NCBI GenBank assembly: GCA_964624065.1
Contig: CAZUWF010000006.1
Span: 1-64,000 of the forward strand
From: UBA7960 sp964624065
Lineage (GTDB): Bacteria > Bacteroidota > Bacteroidia > Bacteroidales > UBA7960
Direction of reading: 5' to 3'
Length of the DNA stretch: 64,000 bases
How positions within the stretch are numbered: position 1 is the stretch's first letter; each line of letters begins with the position of its first letter. The notes under the pieces were generated by a model. It saw nothing but the letters and a program-made list of their open reading frames with translations. It made no database searches and was not told where the DNA came from. The translations under genes were made by a program, and so were the position numbers. This document shows, in pieces, positions 8,810 to 17,431 of the stretch.

Positions 8810-9061
8810 TTAGAAATCAAAAATTTCGCCCAAAAACCCCTTTTTCCTTTTATATCGATAATCACTTTCTCTGGGAAAATGGGATCTTCCTTGAAATGAG
8901 TCGTCAGAGTTGCTTTTGCCGGTGGGTTGGGAGCGTTCGATGATTTTATCAAGTTCGCCACGATCGAGCCATACACCACGGCATTCTGGGCAGTAGTCAA
9001 TTTCGATTCCATTACGATCGGACATGACTAGACCTACGTTTACACAATTTGGGCATTTCAT
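8810..9061 (-). CDS. Small zf-TFIIB-type zinc-ribbon protein
   Basis: 83 residues. It has two CxxC knuckles, MKCPNC at the N-terminus and YCPECRGVWLDRGEL around residues 23-37, the signature of the zf-TFIIB domain (PF13453). The rest is a short basic/polar tail without predicted membrane segment. Last gene of a minus-strand run that starts at 10692; it follows the lipoprotein gene by 46 bp. Function of these proteins is unknown; a metal-binding structural role is all that can be said. Confidence 0.85.
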   Translation of the reverse strand: MKCPNCVNVGLVMSDRNGIEIDYCPECRGVWLDRGELDKIIERSQPTGKSNSDDSFQGRSHFPRESDYRYKRKKGFLGEIFDF

Positions 9062-9107
9062 TTTAAAAACAATTTTGGGTTTAAGCTTGGCTGGTTTAAT
9101 TAAGGTG

Positions 9108-9380
9108 CTACATTGACAAATTATAAAGATTCTTCAAAGGTTTTGGAATAAGTGAATCGATTTGAGAAATCTTTTCTTGCTCGGTTTTGACCAAGGAATC
9201 AAGGGGTATGGCTTCTTTTATTTTAGTATTAATCAATGAATCAAGAGTTTCCGATTTTTTTGTTAACTCATCAATTTTTTCACTAAGTTTTTTGGATGCC
9301 TGGCCGCAGGATGAAAAAAGAACTGCGGCAAACGCCACCATAAGGACTTGTATTGAAAGAATCAAACTTTTTTTTATCAT
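9108..9380 (-). CDS. Small coiled-coil lipoprotein
   Basis: 90 residues. Signal peptide with lipobox (VLFSSC, Cys 25) followed by GQASKK; the remainder is rich in Lys, Glu, Leu, Ser and Asp with a heptad-like spacing (LSEKIDELTKKSETLDSLI), suggesting a short coiled coil anchored in the envelope. It sits 65 bp after the DUF2490 gene on the same strand. No known family recognised; the lipoprotein call rests on the signal peptide only. Confidence 0.7.
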   Translation of the reverse strand: MIKKSLILSIQVLMVAFAAVLFSSCGQASKKLSEKIDELTKKSETLDSLINTKIKEAIPLDSLVKTEQEKISQIDSLIPKPLKNLYNLSM

Positions 9381-9445
9381 TTTTTTACTTTTAGAGGTAA
9401 AAGGTTATTGGTCAGCAATTTATAAAACCAGATGGGATTGGGGCT

Positions 9446-10111
9446 TCAAAACTTATGAAAAAAATTGAGGTTGAGCCACACCCTGCTTCTTGGATTGCCG
9501 CCTACAAATCCGCTAAAGCGATAATCTACACCCATCTCAATTTCGTTATTTGGCGACAAGGAATAACCCACTAGGGCACCAACCCTGACCTCCAGATCGT
9601 AATTACCATCGTACAAGAGGTTATTGTATTCGTTGTTTAGCCTAACGAAATACTCTTTTACGTCAATACTTTGCCCTGAAAGGGGTATTTCGGCCGAGAT
9701 CCTGTACCGTAACCGATACCTTGTATTTTCGTCATTTCCGAATGTTTGATCGGTCATCAACCTGTGTGCCAATCGAAAATCAGGATATCTTTTCGAGAAT
9801 ACAATTTGTTGTAAAATTCTATGGTAGAAGGCATCATCTTCATCATCAATTCGCAGCAAATAGCCTCCACCCAGCGTAATGTTGGGAGTGATTCGTTTTG
9901 TTGCAACCAAAGAAATATCCGTAAGTAGATTTTCATACTTAAGTTCTTCCTCCCAAATTGACTGTCGTGACTCCACCCTGAAGGTAGCCGACCAGTTTGC
10001 AGGAAGGCTTTTCCGAAGGCTAACTGATGGTAAAAATCCCACCTGATATTTATTGTTTGAGAAACCCAGGCTTGCGATTGCCAAAAGAATTATGGTTACT
10101 GTCAATTTCAT
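9446..10111 (-). CDS. DUF2490-family outer-membrane beta-barrel protein
   Basis: 221 residues with a cleavable signal peptide ending near GFSNN. The mature part is a series of alternating hydrophobic strands ending in an aromatic residue (WLNLNFFHKF), typical of outer-membrane proteins; the pattern of WSATFRVESRQSIWEEE, LGGGYLLR and YHRILQQIVF matches DUF2490. Its ATG overlaps the stop of the upstream gene by four bases (10108-10111), so the two are probably made together. No function is established for DUF2490; an envelope role is inferred. Confidence 0.75.
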   Translation of the reverse strand: MKLTVTIILLAIASLGFSNNKYQVGFLPSVSLRKSLPANWSATFRVESRQSIWEEELKYENLLTDISLVATKRITPNITLGGGYLLRIDDEDDAFYHRILQQIVFSKRYPDFRLAHRLMTDQTFGNDENTRYRLRYRISAEIPLSGQSIDVKEYFVRLNNEYNNLLYDGNYDLEVRVGALVGYSLSPNNEIEMGVDYRFSGFVGGNPRSRVWLNLNFFHKF

Positions 10112-10692
10112 AAATCCAAATCGATATTGCTTTTTCTTGTTTCAATTATTTTTTCCCTTCGAAGGAACTCACCCGCCCCAGAAAATAAGTACTCCATTGA
10201 TACGAATTCTCCTCCAATCCTTGTTGAAATCACTATTTCATACCTAATGATAATCCCATCGGGGTTTTTGCGGTTATGCCTTAGGAAGGCTAGTACCGTG
10301 TTTCTATTTCCGGTGTAATTTATCTGAGTTTTTTCAATTTTGTGCCGGCGGTAATTATTCCTAAATACTGAAAGAATCTTGAAATTAACATCTGGCGGTA
10401 TCAAGCTCGGTTTTATTTCAATTTCGGCATCATTGAAACGTCCATTTTCCTCAAATTGAATGCTGTATTTTTCTTTGTTAAACCTTGCCTTGGCCTCGAT
10501 GGCGTTGCTTGTTAAACCCTCTTCCTTAAACCATCTTACCTTAGAGTCGAAGGTTAGGGAATCTACAAAGGAAAGTGCTATTGAAGGGACCTCATTTCGT
10601 TTAATCCTAAATTCCCTTTCGTACTTAAGCTGCGAAAAGCCACTGCTTGAGAACAGAAAAACGAGGATGCAAACACAAATATTTTTTTTCAT
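10108..10692 (-). CDS. Secreted protein, possibly PepSY-like
   Basis: 194 residues with signal peptide (MKKNICVCILVFLFSSSGFSQ). The mature part, with VPSIALSFVDSL, YSIQFEENGRFNDAEIEI and a repeat of the same strand-rich theme in the second half, resembles PepSY-like/BLIP-fold proteins of Bacteroidota, but the match is weak. It overlaps the DUF2490 gene by four bases. A TAAATTTG box lies on the minus strand at 10741-10748, inside the 3' end of purK, about 50 bp before this start, and probably drives the four small envelope genes. Confidence 0.6.
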   Translation of the reverse strand: MKKNICVCILVFLFSSSGFSQLKYEREFRIKRNEVPSIALSFVDSLTFDSKVRWFKEEGLTSNAIEAKARFNKEKYSIQFEENGRFNDAEIEIKPSLIPPDVNFKILSVFRNNYRRHKIEKTQINYTGNRNTVLAFLRHNRKNPDGIIIRYEIVISTRIGGEFVSMEYLFSGAGEFLRREKIIETRKSNIDLDL

Positions 10693-10745
10693 TTTAGAAA
10701 TGTTTTGATAGGTCTAAAAACTTATTCTATACAATGTTAACAAAT

Positions 10746-11954
10746 TTAATTTGATAAGGTTTGGTGACCCCGATACACAGATTTAACCCTACAAAGCTTT
10801 TTGATCTTTTCGGATTTTTCGAGGGCATCATCGAGGCTGGGTGCAACAATGGTAACGTGCCCCATTTTCCTGAATGGCCTTGTTAATTTCTTTCCGTAGA
10901 GGTGCACATTTACCCCATCCATCGCCATACTTTCGATCAATCCTTCGTAAAAAACTGGTCCATGATGACCTTCCTCCCCGAGTAGGTTTACCATAACCGA
11001 GGGAAAAATTTGCGATGTGCTCCCTAAAGGTAGGTCAAGTATGGCACGCAAGTGTTGCTCAAACTGCGAAGTTTCAGCGCTCTCAATGGTATGATGCCCG
11101 CTATTGTGGGGTCTGGGGGCAACCTCGTTAACCAGTAATTTGCCAAAAGCATCAATAAAAAATTCAACTGCAAGGAGTCCTGTCACATCTAGCAATTCAA
11201 TGAGCCGACTTGCAAGTTCGATTGATAAATTGGCTTGTTCTGGAGTTATTGTTGATGGGCAAAAAAGCTTGTCAACAAGATTTGCCTTGTGATCGAAAAC
11301 CATTTCTACTGGCGGGTATGACTTAATTTGGCCCGATCTGTTTCTTGCAACTATTACCGCCACCTCTTTTTGGATTTTAATCACCTCTTCTATTACCGAG
11401 GCACCTGGCAACAAGTTCACCAAATCGCCCTGATTCTTAATAACCGCAACCCCTCGGCCATCGTAACCACCGCTCCTTAATTTCTGAACAAAGGGTAATT
11501 TTATTTCACCTGACTCAATGCGCTCAAAAATTTCCTCCTTCGACTGGCACGTTTTGAAGCTGGCCGTGGGAATGCTGTTGCTTGCATAAAATTGCTTTTG
11601 AAGGCCTTTGTCCTGTATCAACTCCAAAACCTTTGGGTCCGGAATTACCTCGCACCCCTCGGCCTTCAGTTTTTTCAAAGCCTCTATGTTAATGTTTTCA
11701 AGTTCGTAGGTAAGCACGTTGACCAATTTTCCGAAATGATAAACCGAGTCGAAATCAACGTTGCTTCCCTTGACAAATTGCGAAGCAATCTTTCCGGCCG
11801 GACAATCCTCATCATTGTCCATTACGTACGAATTTATATTCCACTTGCTAGCCTCCTGAATGAGCATCTTGCCAAGTTGGCCACCTGCTATTATTCCTAG
11901 CTTTAGGGTTGAGGTTAACAGTTTTTCCAATTTCGAATTGTTTGTTGGTTCCAA
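10746..11954 (-). CDS. purK: N5-carboxyaminoimidazole ribonucleotide synthase
   Basis: Up to 402 residues. ATP-grasp enzyme that converts AIR, ATP and bicarbonate to N5-CAIR in purine synthesis. Seen: N-terminal LGIIAGGQLGKMLIQEA, the central FVQKLRSGGYDGRGVAVI, LLAVEFFIDAFGKLLVNEVAPRPHNSGHHTIE and the C-terminal MGHVTIVAPS, all PurK hallmarks. No ATG is available before the conserved N-terminus, so translation begins at TTG (11954) or a TTG slightly downstream. A TATCTTTG box at 12031-12038 (minus) is the likely promoter. Its usual partner PurE is not adjacent; the only PurE homologue in the window lies 2.3 kb away and is atypical. Confidence 0.95.
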   Translation of the reverse strand: MEPTNNSKLEKLLTSTLKLGIIAGGQLGKMLIQEASKWNINSYVMDNDEDCPAGKIASQFVKGSNVDFDSVYHFGKLVNVLTYELENINIEALKKLKAEGCEVIPDPKVLELIQDKGLQKQFYASNSIPTASFKTCQSKEEIFERIESGEIKLPFVQKLRSGGYDGRGVAVIKNQGDLVNLLPGASVIEEVIKIQKEVAVIVARNRSGQIKSYPPVEMVFDHKANLVDKLFCPSTITPEQANLSIELASRLIELLDVTGLLAVEFFIDAFGKLLVNEVAPRPHNSGHHTIESAETSQFEQHLRAILDLPLGSTSQIFPSVMVNLLGEEGHHGPVFYEGLIESMAMDGVNVHLYGKKLTRPFRKMGHVTIVAPSLDDALEKSEKIKKLCRVKSVYRGHQTLSN

Positions 11955-12105
11955 GCCAAATAGTAAATCCAGAATATGGGTTAATCTAAAACAATACTTA
12001 CCCGAATAACTACGCCGTTACTTCGAACAACAAAGATAAAGATAATTTCGATGCTTTGCCGGGTTGTACTTGCAGGCTGAAAAATTACTTGATCGCATTT
12101 TTGTG

Positions 12106-12145
12106 GCAAAACCAAGGGTGGTTTGGTTAATCCAAACCACCCTTG
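12106..12145 (-). terminator. Rho-independent terminator of the NADP-type glutamate dehydrogenase gene
   Basis: Perfect 14-bp inverted repeat (12113-12126 with 12132-12145) around a 5-nt loop, followed on the minus strand by a T-rich GTTTTGCC. It lies 45 bp past the stop of the gene at 12190. Confidence 0.75.
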
Positions 12146-12189
12146 ACAATACCACTTAAAACGATGAAAATTATCGCTCCGAATAAGTT

Positions 12190-13533
12190 TTATACGTATC
12201 CCTGTGCCATCATTGCGTCGGCAACCTTAACGAAACCGCCAATGTTGGCACCCTTTACATAATTAATGAATCCCTTGTCTTCCTTGCCATACTTGATGCA
12301 GGTCTTGTGAATGTTGACCATGATTGTATGGAGCCGTTGGTCAACCTCTTCGCGAGACCAAGAAAGCTTTAGAGAGTTTTGGCTCATTTCTAGACCTGAA
12401 GTAGAAACACCGCCTGCGTTTGCAGCTTTACCGGGTCCATAGAGAATTCTGGCTTTCAAGTAAACCTCAACTGCCCCTGGGGTTGATGGCATATTTGCAC
12501 CTTCAGATACGCAAATGCAACCATTGGCCACCAGAGCCATAGCCTCCTTCTCGTTAACTTCGTTTTCGGTTGCACAGGGAAGGGCAATGTCGCACTTTTC
12601 AAACCAAGGCCTTGCTCCGTCACCAACATACTTGCAGTTGTATTGATCGGCGTAATCGCTTATTCGTCCGCGTTTTATGTTTTTCAATCGCATAATAAAG
12701 GCAAGTTTTTCGCTGTCGATTCCGTCCTTGTCGTAGATGTAACCGCCCGAGTCGGATAACGTAATTACCTTTCCGCCACGCTCAATTATTTTTTCTGCCG
12801 CGTATTGTGCCACGTTGCCCGAGCCGCTTATTGAAACTACTTTGCCCTTAATACCCTCGTTTATTGTTGCCAACATTTCCTCGGCAAAGTAAACGGTGCC
12901 GTAACCTGTAGCCTCTGGTCTAATCAAGCTTCCGCCGTACTCGATTCCCTTGCCTGTAAAAACTCCTGTAAATTCGTTTTTGATTCTTTTGTACTGCCCA
13001 AACATAAAACCAACCTCACGCCCACCAACCCCAATATCGCCGGCAGGAACGTCGGTGTCGGGGCCAATATGCCTCGATAGCTCGATCATGAAACTTTGAC
13101 AAAACCGCATCACTTCGTTATCGCTCTTTCCTTTTGGGTCAAAGTCACTGCCACCCTTTCCTCCTCCCATAGGAAGGGTTGTTAAACTATTTTTAAACGT
13201 TTGCTCAAAGGCTAAAAACTTTAAGATTCCGAGATTTACGGTTGGGTGAAAACGCAACCCACCCTTATAGGGTCCAATGGCACTGTTCATTTCAATTCGG
13301 TAACCCCGGTTTATCTGCAATTCTCCCTTATCGTCAATCCAGGGAACCCTGAACATTACCACTCTTTCGGGTTCTATCATACGTTCAAAAACCTTGGCGG
13401 CCTTGTACTTGGGATTTTCGTCAAGAAAAGGGAAGATGGTTTCGGCAACTTCCTCAACGGCCTGGTGAAACTCTGGCTCTGATGGATTCTTGGCAATTAC
13501 GTAATCCATGAACTTTTTTAGGTTTGCGCTCAT
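12190..13533 (-). CDS. gdhA: Glutamate dehydrogenase, NADP-type cofactor signature
   Basis: 447 residues, the length of class I hexameric enzymes. Reaction: 2-oxoglutarate + ammonia + NAD(P)H to glutamate. Catalytic and substrate motifs are intact: PMGGGKGGSDFDPKGKS (Lys 126), PAGDIGVGGRE (Asp 166) and the C-terminal GANIGGFVKVADAM. The dinucleotide fold reads SGSGNVAQYAAEK (residues 236-248) and the loop after its second strand reads TLSDSGG (258-264), the form found in NADP-dependent enzymes such as E. coli GdhA. The paralogue at 21234-22571 carries the NAD-type version. Divergently transcribed from the large receiver/PEP-binding gene across a 339-bp palindrome-rich gap. Likely role: ammonia assimilation (inferred from the cofactor motif). 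Confidence 0.93.
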   Translation of the reverse strand: MSANLKKFMDYVIAKNPSEPEFHQAVEEVAETIFPFLDENPKYKAAKVFERMIEPERVVMFRVPWIDDKGELQINRGYRIEMNSAIGPYKGGLRFHPTVNLGILKFLAFEQTFKNSLTTLPMGGGKGGSDFDPKGKSDNEVMRFCQSFMIELSRHIGPDTDVPAGDIGVGGREVGFMFGQYKRIKNEFTGVFTGKGIEYGGSLIRPEATGYGTVYFAEEMLATINEGIKGKVVSISGSGNVAQYAAEKIIERGGKVITLSDSGGYIYDKDGIDSEKLAFIMRLKNIKRGRISDYADQYNCKYVGDGARPWFEKCDIALPCATENEVNEKEAMALVANGCICVSEGANMPSTPGAVEVYLKARILYGPGKAANAGGVSTSGLEMSQNSLKLSWSREEVDQRLHTIMVNIHKTCIKYGKEDKGFINYVKGANIGGFVKVADAMMAQGYV

Positions 13534-13872
13534 AAATTTTGGTTTTTAGGGTTTTTGATTTCCGGAATTGGTACCGGCTTTATTAGTAAGCTTTCAAGGC
13601 GTTAAATTATAAAAAAAAAGTGAAATATTTCAACAATTGTTAAAAAAAAAATATCATTTTGATTAAATTTTTAATCATTTTGATTATTTCGGTTTCAATC
13701 CGATATTTATCCTAGCCAAATTCTAATTAAAAAACAGTTTTGAAATATATTTTACCACGGTAGGCTCATACCACCAGAAAACACCACACGTCCATATCTT
13801 TTTTTGTATTTTTGCTTCCGTATCACCCTAAAAAAGAATCATTGACTTATCCTAACTCTTAACTTATACCTA
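13534..13872. promoter_or_regulatory. AT-rich divergent regulatory gap with several palindromes
   Basis: 339 bp without a gene. Contains TGAAATATTTCA (13621-13632), AACAATTGTT overlapping it, TGATTAAA-tt-TTTAATCA (13660-13677), the plus-strand -7 box TATTTTTG (13807-13814), and a period-7 leader before the ATG at 13873 (GACTTAT, CCTAACT, CTTAACT, TATACCT at 13844-13871). The first palindrome keeps GTGA-N6-TCA and is a degenerate relative of the CRP-like site near 21125. Confidence 0.5.
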
Positions 13873-16800
13873 ATGAAAAGTATCAATGGAGACCAAGGCA
13901 CAAGTGACGGAAGATTCAATGGCCTGCCTGGTGAGGATAATCTTTCGGCAAATCAAGAGGAAATTATTAGGTTAATTGCCGAGAAACGAGAGCGGCAAAA
14001 AGAACTCGGGGCATTAAACCAAACCAATATGATTCTTCGGGAAGATAGGCCGATTGGCGAAATGCTATCGCAAATCGTAATGCTACTTCCCCCTGCCTGG
14101 CAATACCCCGAAGATTGCGTGGCTCGACTGAAATATGGAGGCGACGTTTTCCTCTGTAGCAAAAGATTTCAAGAAACCAGGTGGTATCAAAGAAAGTCTT
14201 TCGAGACCATTGATGGAAAGGAGGGAACTATTGAGGTGTTTTACTTGAAGGAGCACAAGCAGGCCGATGAAGGTCCATTTCTAATGGAAGAACGTCAGCT
14301 TATTGGGTTCCTGGCAAACCTTATCAGCGGGCACTTGAATACCAGGATTGGCAAGAATCTCCTAAAAAAAACTTCTAGGGAGGAAGGGACAAAAAGCGAC
14401 CCTGTCAAGGAGGTTAGATCATTAGAAAAAGGTCGTCACCTTCTGCACAATTTTTTAAAAAAGCACAACTCTGATCGCGATATTTACCACGATTTGATGC
14501 AGTATAAGGTAAGGGAAATTCTCTTGGTGGCTAACCTTTACGACGCGTACAATATTGAACAAGAGGGACGTTTCTTCGAGCGGGTTTCGGGGGAGTACTA
14601 CCAGCTAAACCTATCATCAGCACCCAGAATAACGGGTGTTTCAACTCCCGACGAGGCATTGGAAAGGCTCCAAGAAAAGTATTACGACCTTGTTATTGTA
14701 ATGATGGGGGTTGACAAAACTACCCCGGTGCAATTGACCAGAATCATAAAGCAAATTTACCCCAAAACCCCAATTTTTTTGCTATTAAACAATAATAGCG
14801 ATGTTGCCGCATTTGAGGATGGCCACAAACCTATCTCAACCATTGATAGGGTTTTCGTTTGGAACGGAGACTCCAACGTTTTTTTGGCAATGGTTAAATA
14901 TATCGAGGATCGATTTAATGTCGAAAACGATGTTAGAATTGGTATGGTACGCGTTATTTTGCTAGTGGAGGATTCCGCTCGTTATTATTCAAGATACCTG
15001 CCCGTGCTTTATTCTATCGTAATCCAACAAGTGCAGCAATTAATCGAAGAAGTGAATACCGATGAACTATACAAATTGCTTAAAATGCGGGTTAGGCCAA
15101 AGGTTTTGTTGGCCTCAAATTTTAGCGAGGCAAAAAGAATAATTAACCAGTACAAGGATAACCTTTTGTGCATTATTTCTGACGTAAAGTTTGAAAAAGA
15201 CGGAATACTGGACGAACAGGCGGGAGTGAGCTTGATTAATTATGCCAAGGAATTAATACCAGACTTACCTACCGTACTACAATCGTCAGACGAGACAAAT
15301 TCTATTTATGCCCACGAGCTTCAATCAACCTTCATTCACAAGAATTCCGAAAACCTGATTCAAGACATACAAAGTTTCATCAATTATTACCTTGGTTTCG
15401 GAAGTTTCAAGTACAAAGATGCCGAAGGGAGGCGCGACATTGCCACGGCACGGTCAATGAAAGAATTTCAAAAGCATTTGTATTCAATTCCCGAACAATC
15501 ACTGATTTACCATGCTCGAAAGAACCATTTTAGCAATTGGCTAATGGCAAGGGGCGAGATTCAAATTGCAAGGCTGGTTAAGCCCTTGAGGGTTGAAGAC
15601 TTTCCTACCCCCGGCTCCCTGAGAAAATTCCTGATTGATACAATAGATCAATGCCTCCACGACAAGCAAAAAGGCAAGGTAATCAATTTTGACGAGACTG
15701 CAATTGTTGATGACACCAACATTGTAAGCCTCGCCGCAGGATCGCTAGGGGGCAAAGGTAGGGGATTGGCTTACATAAATATGATTGTTAACAACTTCAT
15801 TTTTGACAGGTTGATTCCTGATATCACGGTTCGGGTGCCACTTACTACCATCATTGGCACCGAAGAATTCGAATACTTCGTTCAAAAAAACGATATTTTG
15901 ACCAAAATTGCCCAGGCAAAAGACTACGAGGAGATTAAGAAAATATTTGTTAACGGAAACCTATCAGACACTCTTCGCAAGCGGTTGGCCTATCTGGTAT
16001 CGGTGGTAAAAAAACCAGTTGCAATTCGCTCCTCAAGTCTTTTTGAAGATTCACTGATGCAACCTTTTGCCGGTATCTTCAGTACCTTCCTGCTCCCCAA
16101 CAATCACTCGGACGAAAAGGAAAATTTGGAAAAAATCCTAACAGCAATTAAATTGGTATTCGCCTCAATCTACTCACCAACGGCCTTGGCTTATTTCAAA
16201 GCAGTGAACTATAAGGTTGAAGAGGAGAAAATGGCAATAGTAATTCAAGAGGTAGTTGGAAATAGGCACGAAGATTACTTTTACCCGCATATAAGTGGTG
16301 TAGCTCAATCATACAACTACTATCCATACTCTTACATGAAACCAGAGGAGGGCTTTGCGGTTATGGCTGTCGGGCTGGGAAAGTACGTTGTTGAAGGCGA
16401 GAAAACTTTCAGGTTTTCATGCGTTCACCCAAAGCTTGAAATATTAACGCCAAAAGACCAGTACAGGAATTCACAACTGCATTTTTATGCAATCAACATG
16501 GCAAAGCAAGATTTCAACCTACTCGACGGTGAGGATGCCGCCTTGATAACCCTTGACATTGATAAGGCCGAAGAGCACGGGAACCTTAAACACTGTGCTT
16601 CGGTTTATGACCAATCATCCGATTTTTTGTCTCCTGGGATTGATAAATCCGGGCCACGTGTGATAAATTTCGCAAACATTCTCAAATACGACTACACCCC
16701 TTTGGCCGGAACCCTTGAATTAATCCTGGATTTGATATCCGAATCAATGGGTACGCCCGTGGAAATAGAATTTGCCGTTGACCTAAAAAAGAACAACAAT

Positions 16801-17406
16801 GGAACAACTTCGTTTTACTTGCTCCAAGTTAAGCCACTTGTTAAAAATGTTCATGATTGCGAAATTTCAATTGACAAAATTGAAGGAGACCGTCTTTTGC
16901 TGTATAGCGAAAACGGAATGGGAAATGGTAGGGTCAACACCATTTTCGATTTAATCTACGTCGATGTGGATGTTTTTAGCAATATGGTAACCGAAGAAAT
17001 CAGGGATGAAATTGAAAAACTCAACGTGATGCTGGTTGCAGAAAACAGGAAGTACGTGCTCATAGGACCAGGCCGATGGGGTACGCGAGATAGGTTCATT
17101 GGTATTCCGGTTACTTGGTCGCAAATTTCAAACGCACGAATTATTGTGGAGGTTGGTCTGGAGGGATTTGCCCTCGACGCCTCCCTAGGTTCCCATTTCT
17201 TCCACAACGTAATTTCAATGAACGTTGGTTACTTCTCGGTCAAGCACAACGATCAAAACGAATTTGTAAACTTCAAGAGTCTAAACGCCTTGCCCGCTTT
17301 CAATAGAACAAAGTACCTTCGTCATATTAGATTCGATAGTCCGCTGGAAATTGTAATGGATGGAAAAAAAAGGGTTTCCCTTATTTACTTTCCCGAAAAC
17401 CATTAA
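13873..17406 (+). CDS. Giant GAF-like / receiver-like / PEP-pyruvate-binding protein (PEP synthase-like N-domain), paralogue 1
   Basis: 1177 residues. Segments: a predicted coiled coil (about 25-55) leading into a sensor-like domain with MLLPPAWQYPEDCVARL and FLMEERQLIGFLANLISG; a receiver-like domain from about 214 (VREILLVANLYDAY) without an obvious phospho-acceptor; a second, expanded receiver-like domain from about 361 (VILLVEDSARYYS, later IISDVKF and TVLQSSDE) that keeps the acidic pair and a candidate Asp; then a PPDK_N/PEP-synthase ATP-binding domain (SLGGKGRGLAYI near 624; RSSSLFEDSLMQPFAGIFSTF; GPGRWGTRD). The phosphohistidine swivel (GGxxSHAA) and the C-terminal PEP/pyruvate TIM barrel are absent, so it cannot be a complete PEP synthase. 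A shorter paralogue follows 25 bp downstream. Function unknown; a regulatory ATP-dependent phosphotransfer role is inference. Confidence 0.85.
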   Translation: MKSINGDQGTSDGRFNGLPGEDNLSANQEEIIRLIAEKRERQKELGALNQTNMILREDRPIGEMLSQIVMLLPPAWQYPEDCVARLKYGGDVFLCSKRFQETRWYQRKSFETIDGKEGTIEVFYLKEHKQADEGPFLMEERQLIGFLANLISGHLNTRIGKNLLKKTSREEGTKSDPVKEVRSLEKGRHLLHNFLKKHNSDRDIYHDLMQYKVREILLVANLYDAYNIEQEGRFFERVSGEYYQLNLSSAPRITGVSTPDEALERLQEKYYDLVIVMMGVDKTTPVQLTRIIKQIYPKTPIFLLLNNNSDVAAFEDGHKPISTIDRVFVWNGDSNVFLAMVKYIEDRFNVENDVRIGMVRVILLVEDSARYYSRYLPVLYSIVIQQVQQLIEEVNTDELYKLLKMRVRPKVLLASNFSEAKRIINQYKDNLLCIISDVKFEKDGILDEQAGVSLINYAKELIPDLPTVLQSSDETNSIYAHELQSTFIHKNSENLIQDIQSFINYYLGFGSFKYKDAEGRRDIATARSMKEFQKHLYSIPEQSLIYHARKNHFSNWLMARGEIQIARLVKPLRVEDFPTPGSLRKFLIDTIDQCLHDKQKGKVINFDETAIVDDTNIVSLAAGSLGGKGRGLAYINMIVNNFIFDRLIPDITVRVPLTTIIGTEEFEYFVQKNDILTKIAQAKDYEEIKKIFVNGNLSDTLRKRLAYLVSVVKKPVAIRSSSLFEDSLMQPFAGIFSTFLLPNNHSDEKENLEKILTAIKLVFASIYSPTALAYFKAVNYKVEEEKMAIVIQEVVGNRHEDYFYPHISGVAQSYNYYPYSYMKPEEGFAVMAVGLGKYVVEGEKTFRFSCVHPKLEILTPKDQYRNSQLHFYAINMAKQDFNLLDGEDAALITLDIDKAEEHGNLKHCASVYDQSSDFLSPGIDKSGPRVINFANILKYDYTPLAGTLELILDLISESMGTPVEIEFAVDLKKNNNGTTSFYLLQVKPLVKNVHDCEISIDKIEGDRLLLYSENGMGNGRVNTIFDLIYVDVDVFSNMVTEEIRDEIEKLNVMLVAENRKYVLIGPGRWGTRDRFIGIPVTWSQISNARIIVEVGLEGFALDASLGSHFFHNVISMNVGYFSVKHNDQNEFVNFKSLNALPAFNRTKYLRHIRFDSPLEIVMDGKKRVSLIYFPENH

Positions 17407-17431
17407 TAATGATTAATTTTTTGAACGAAAA

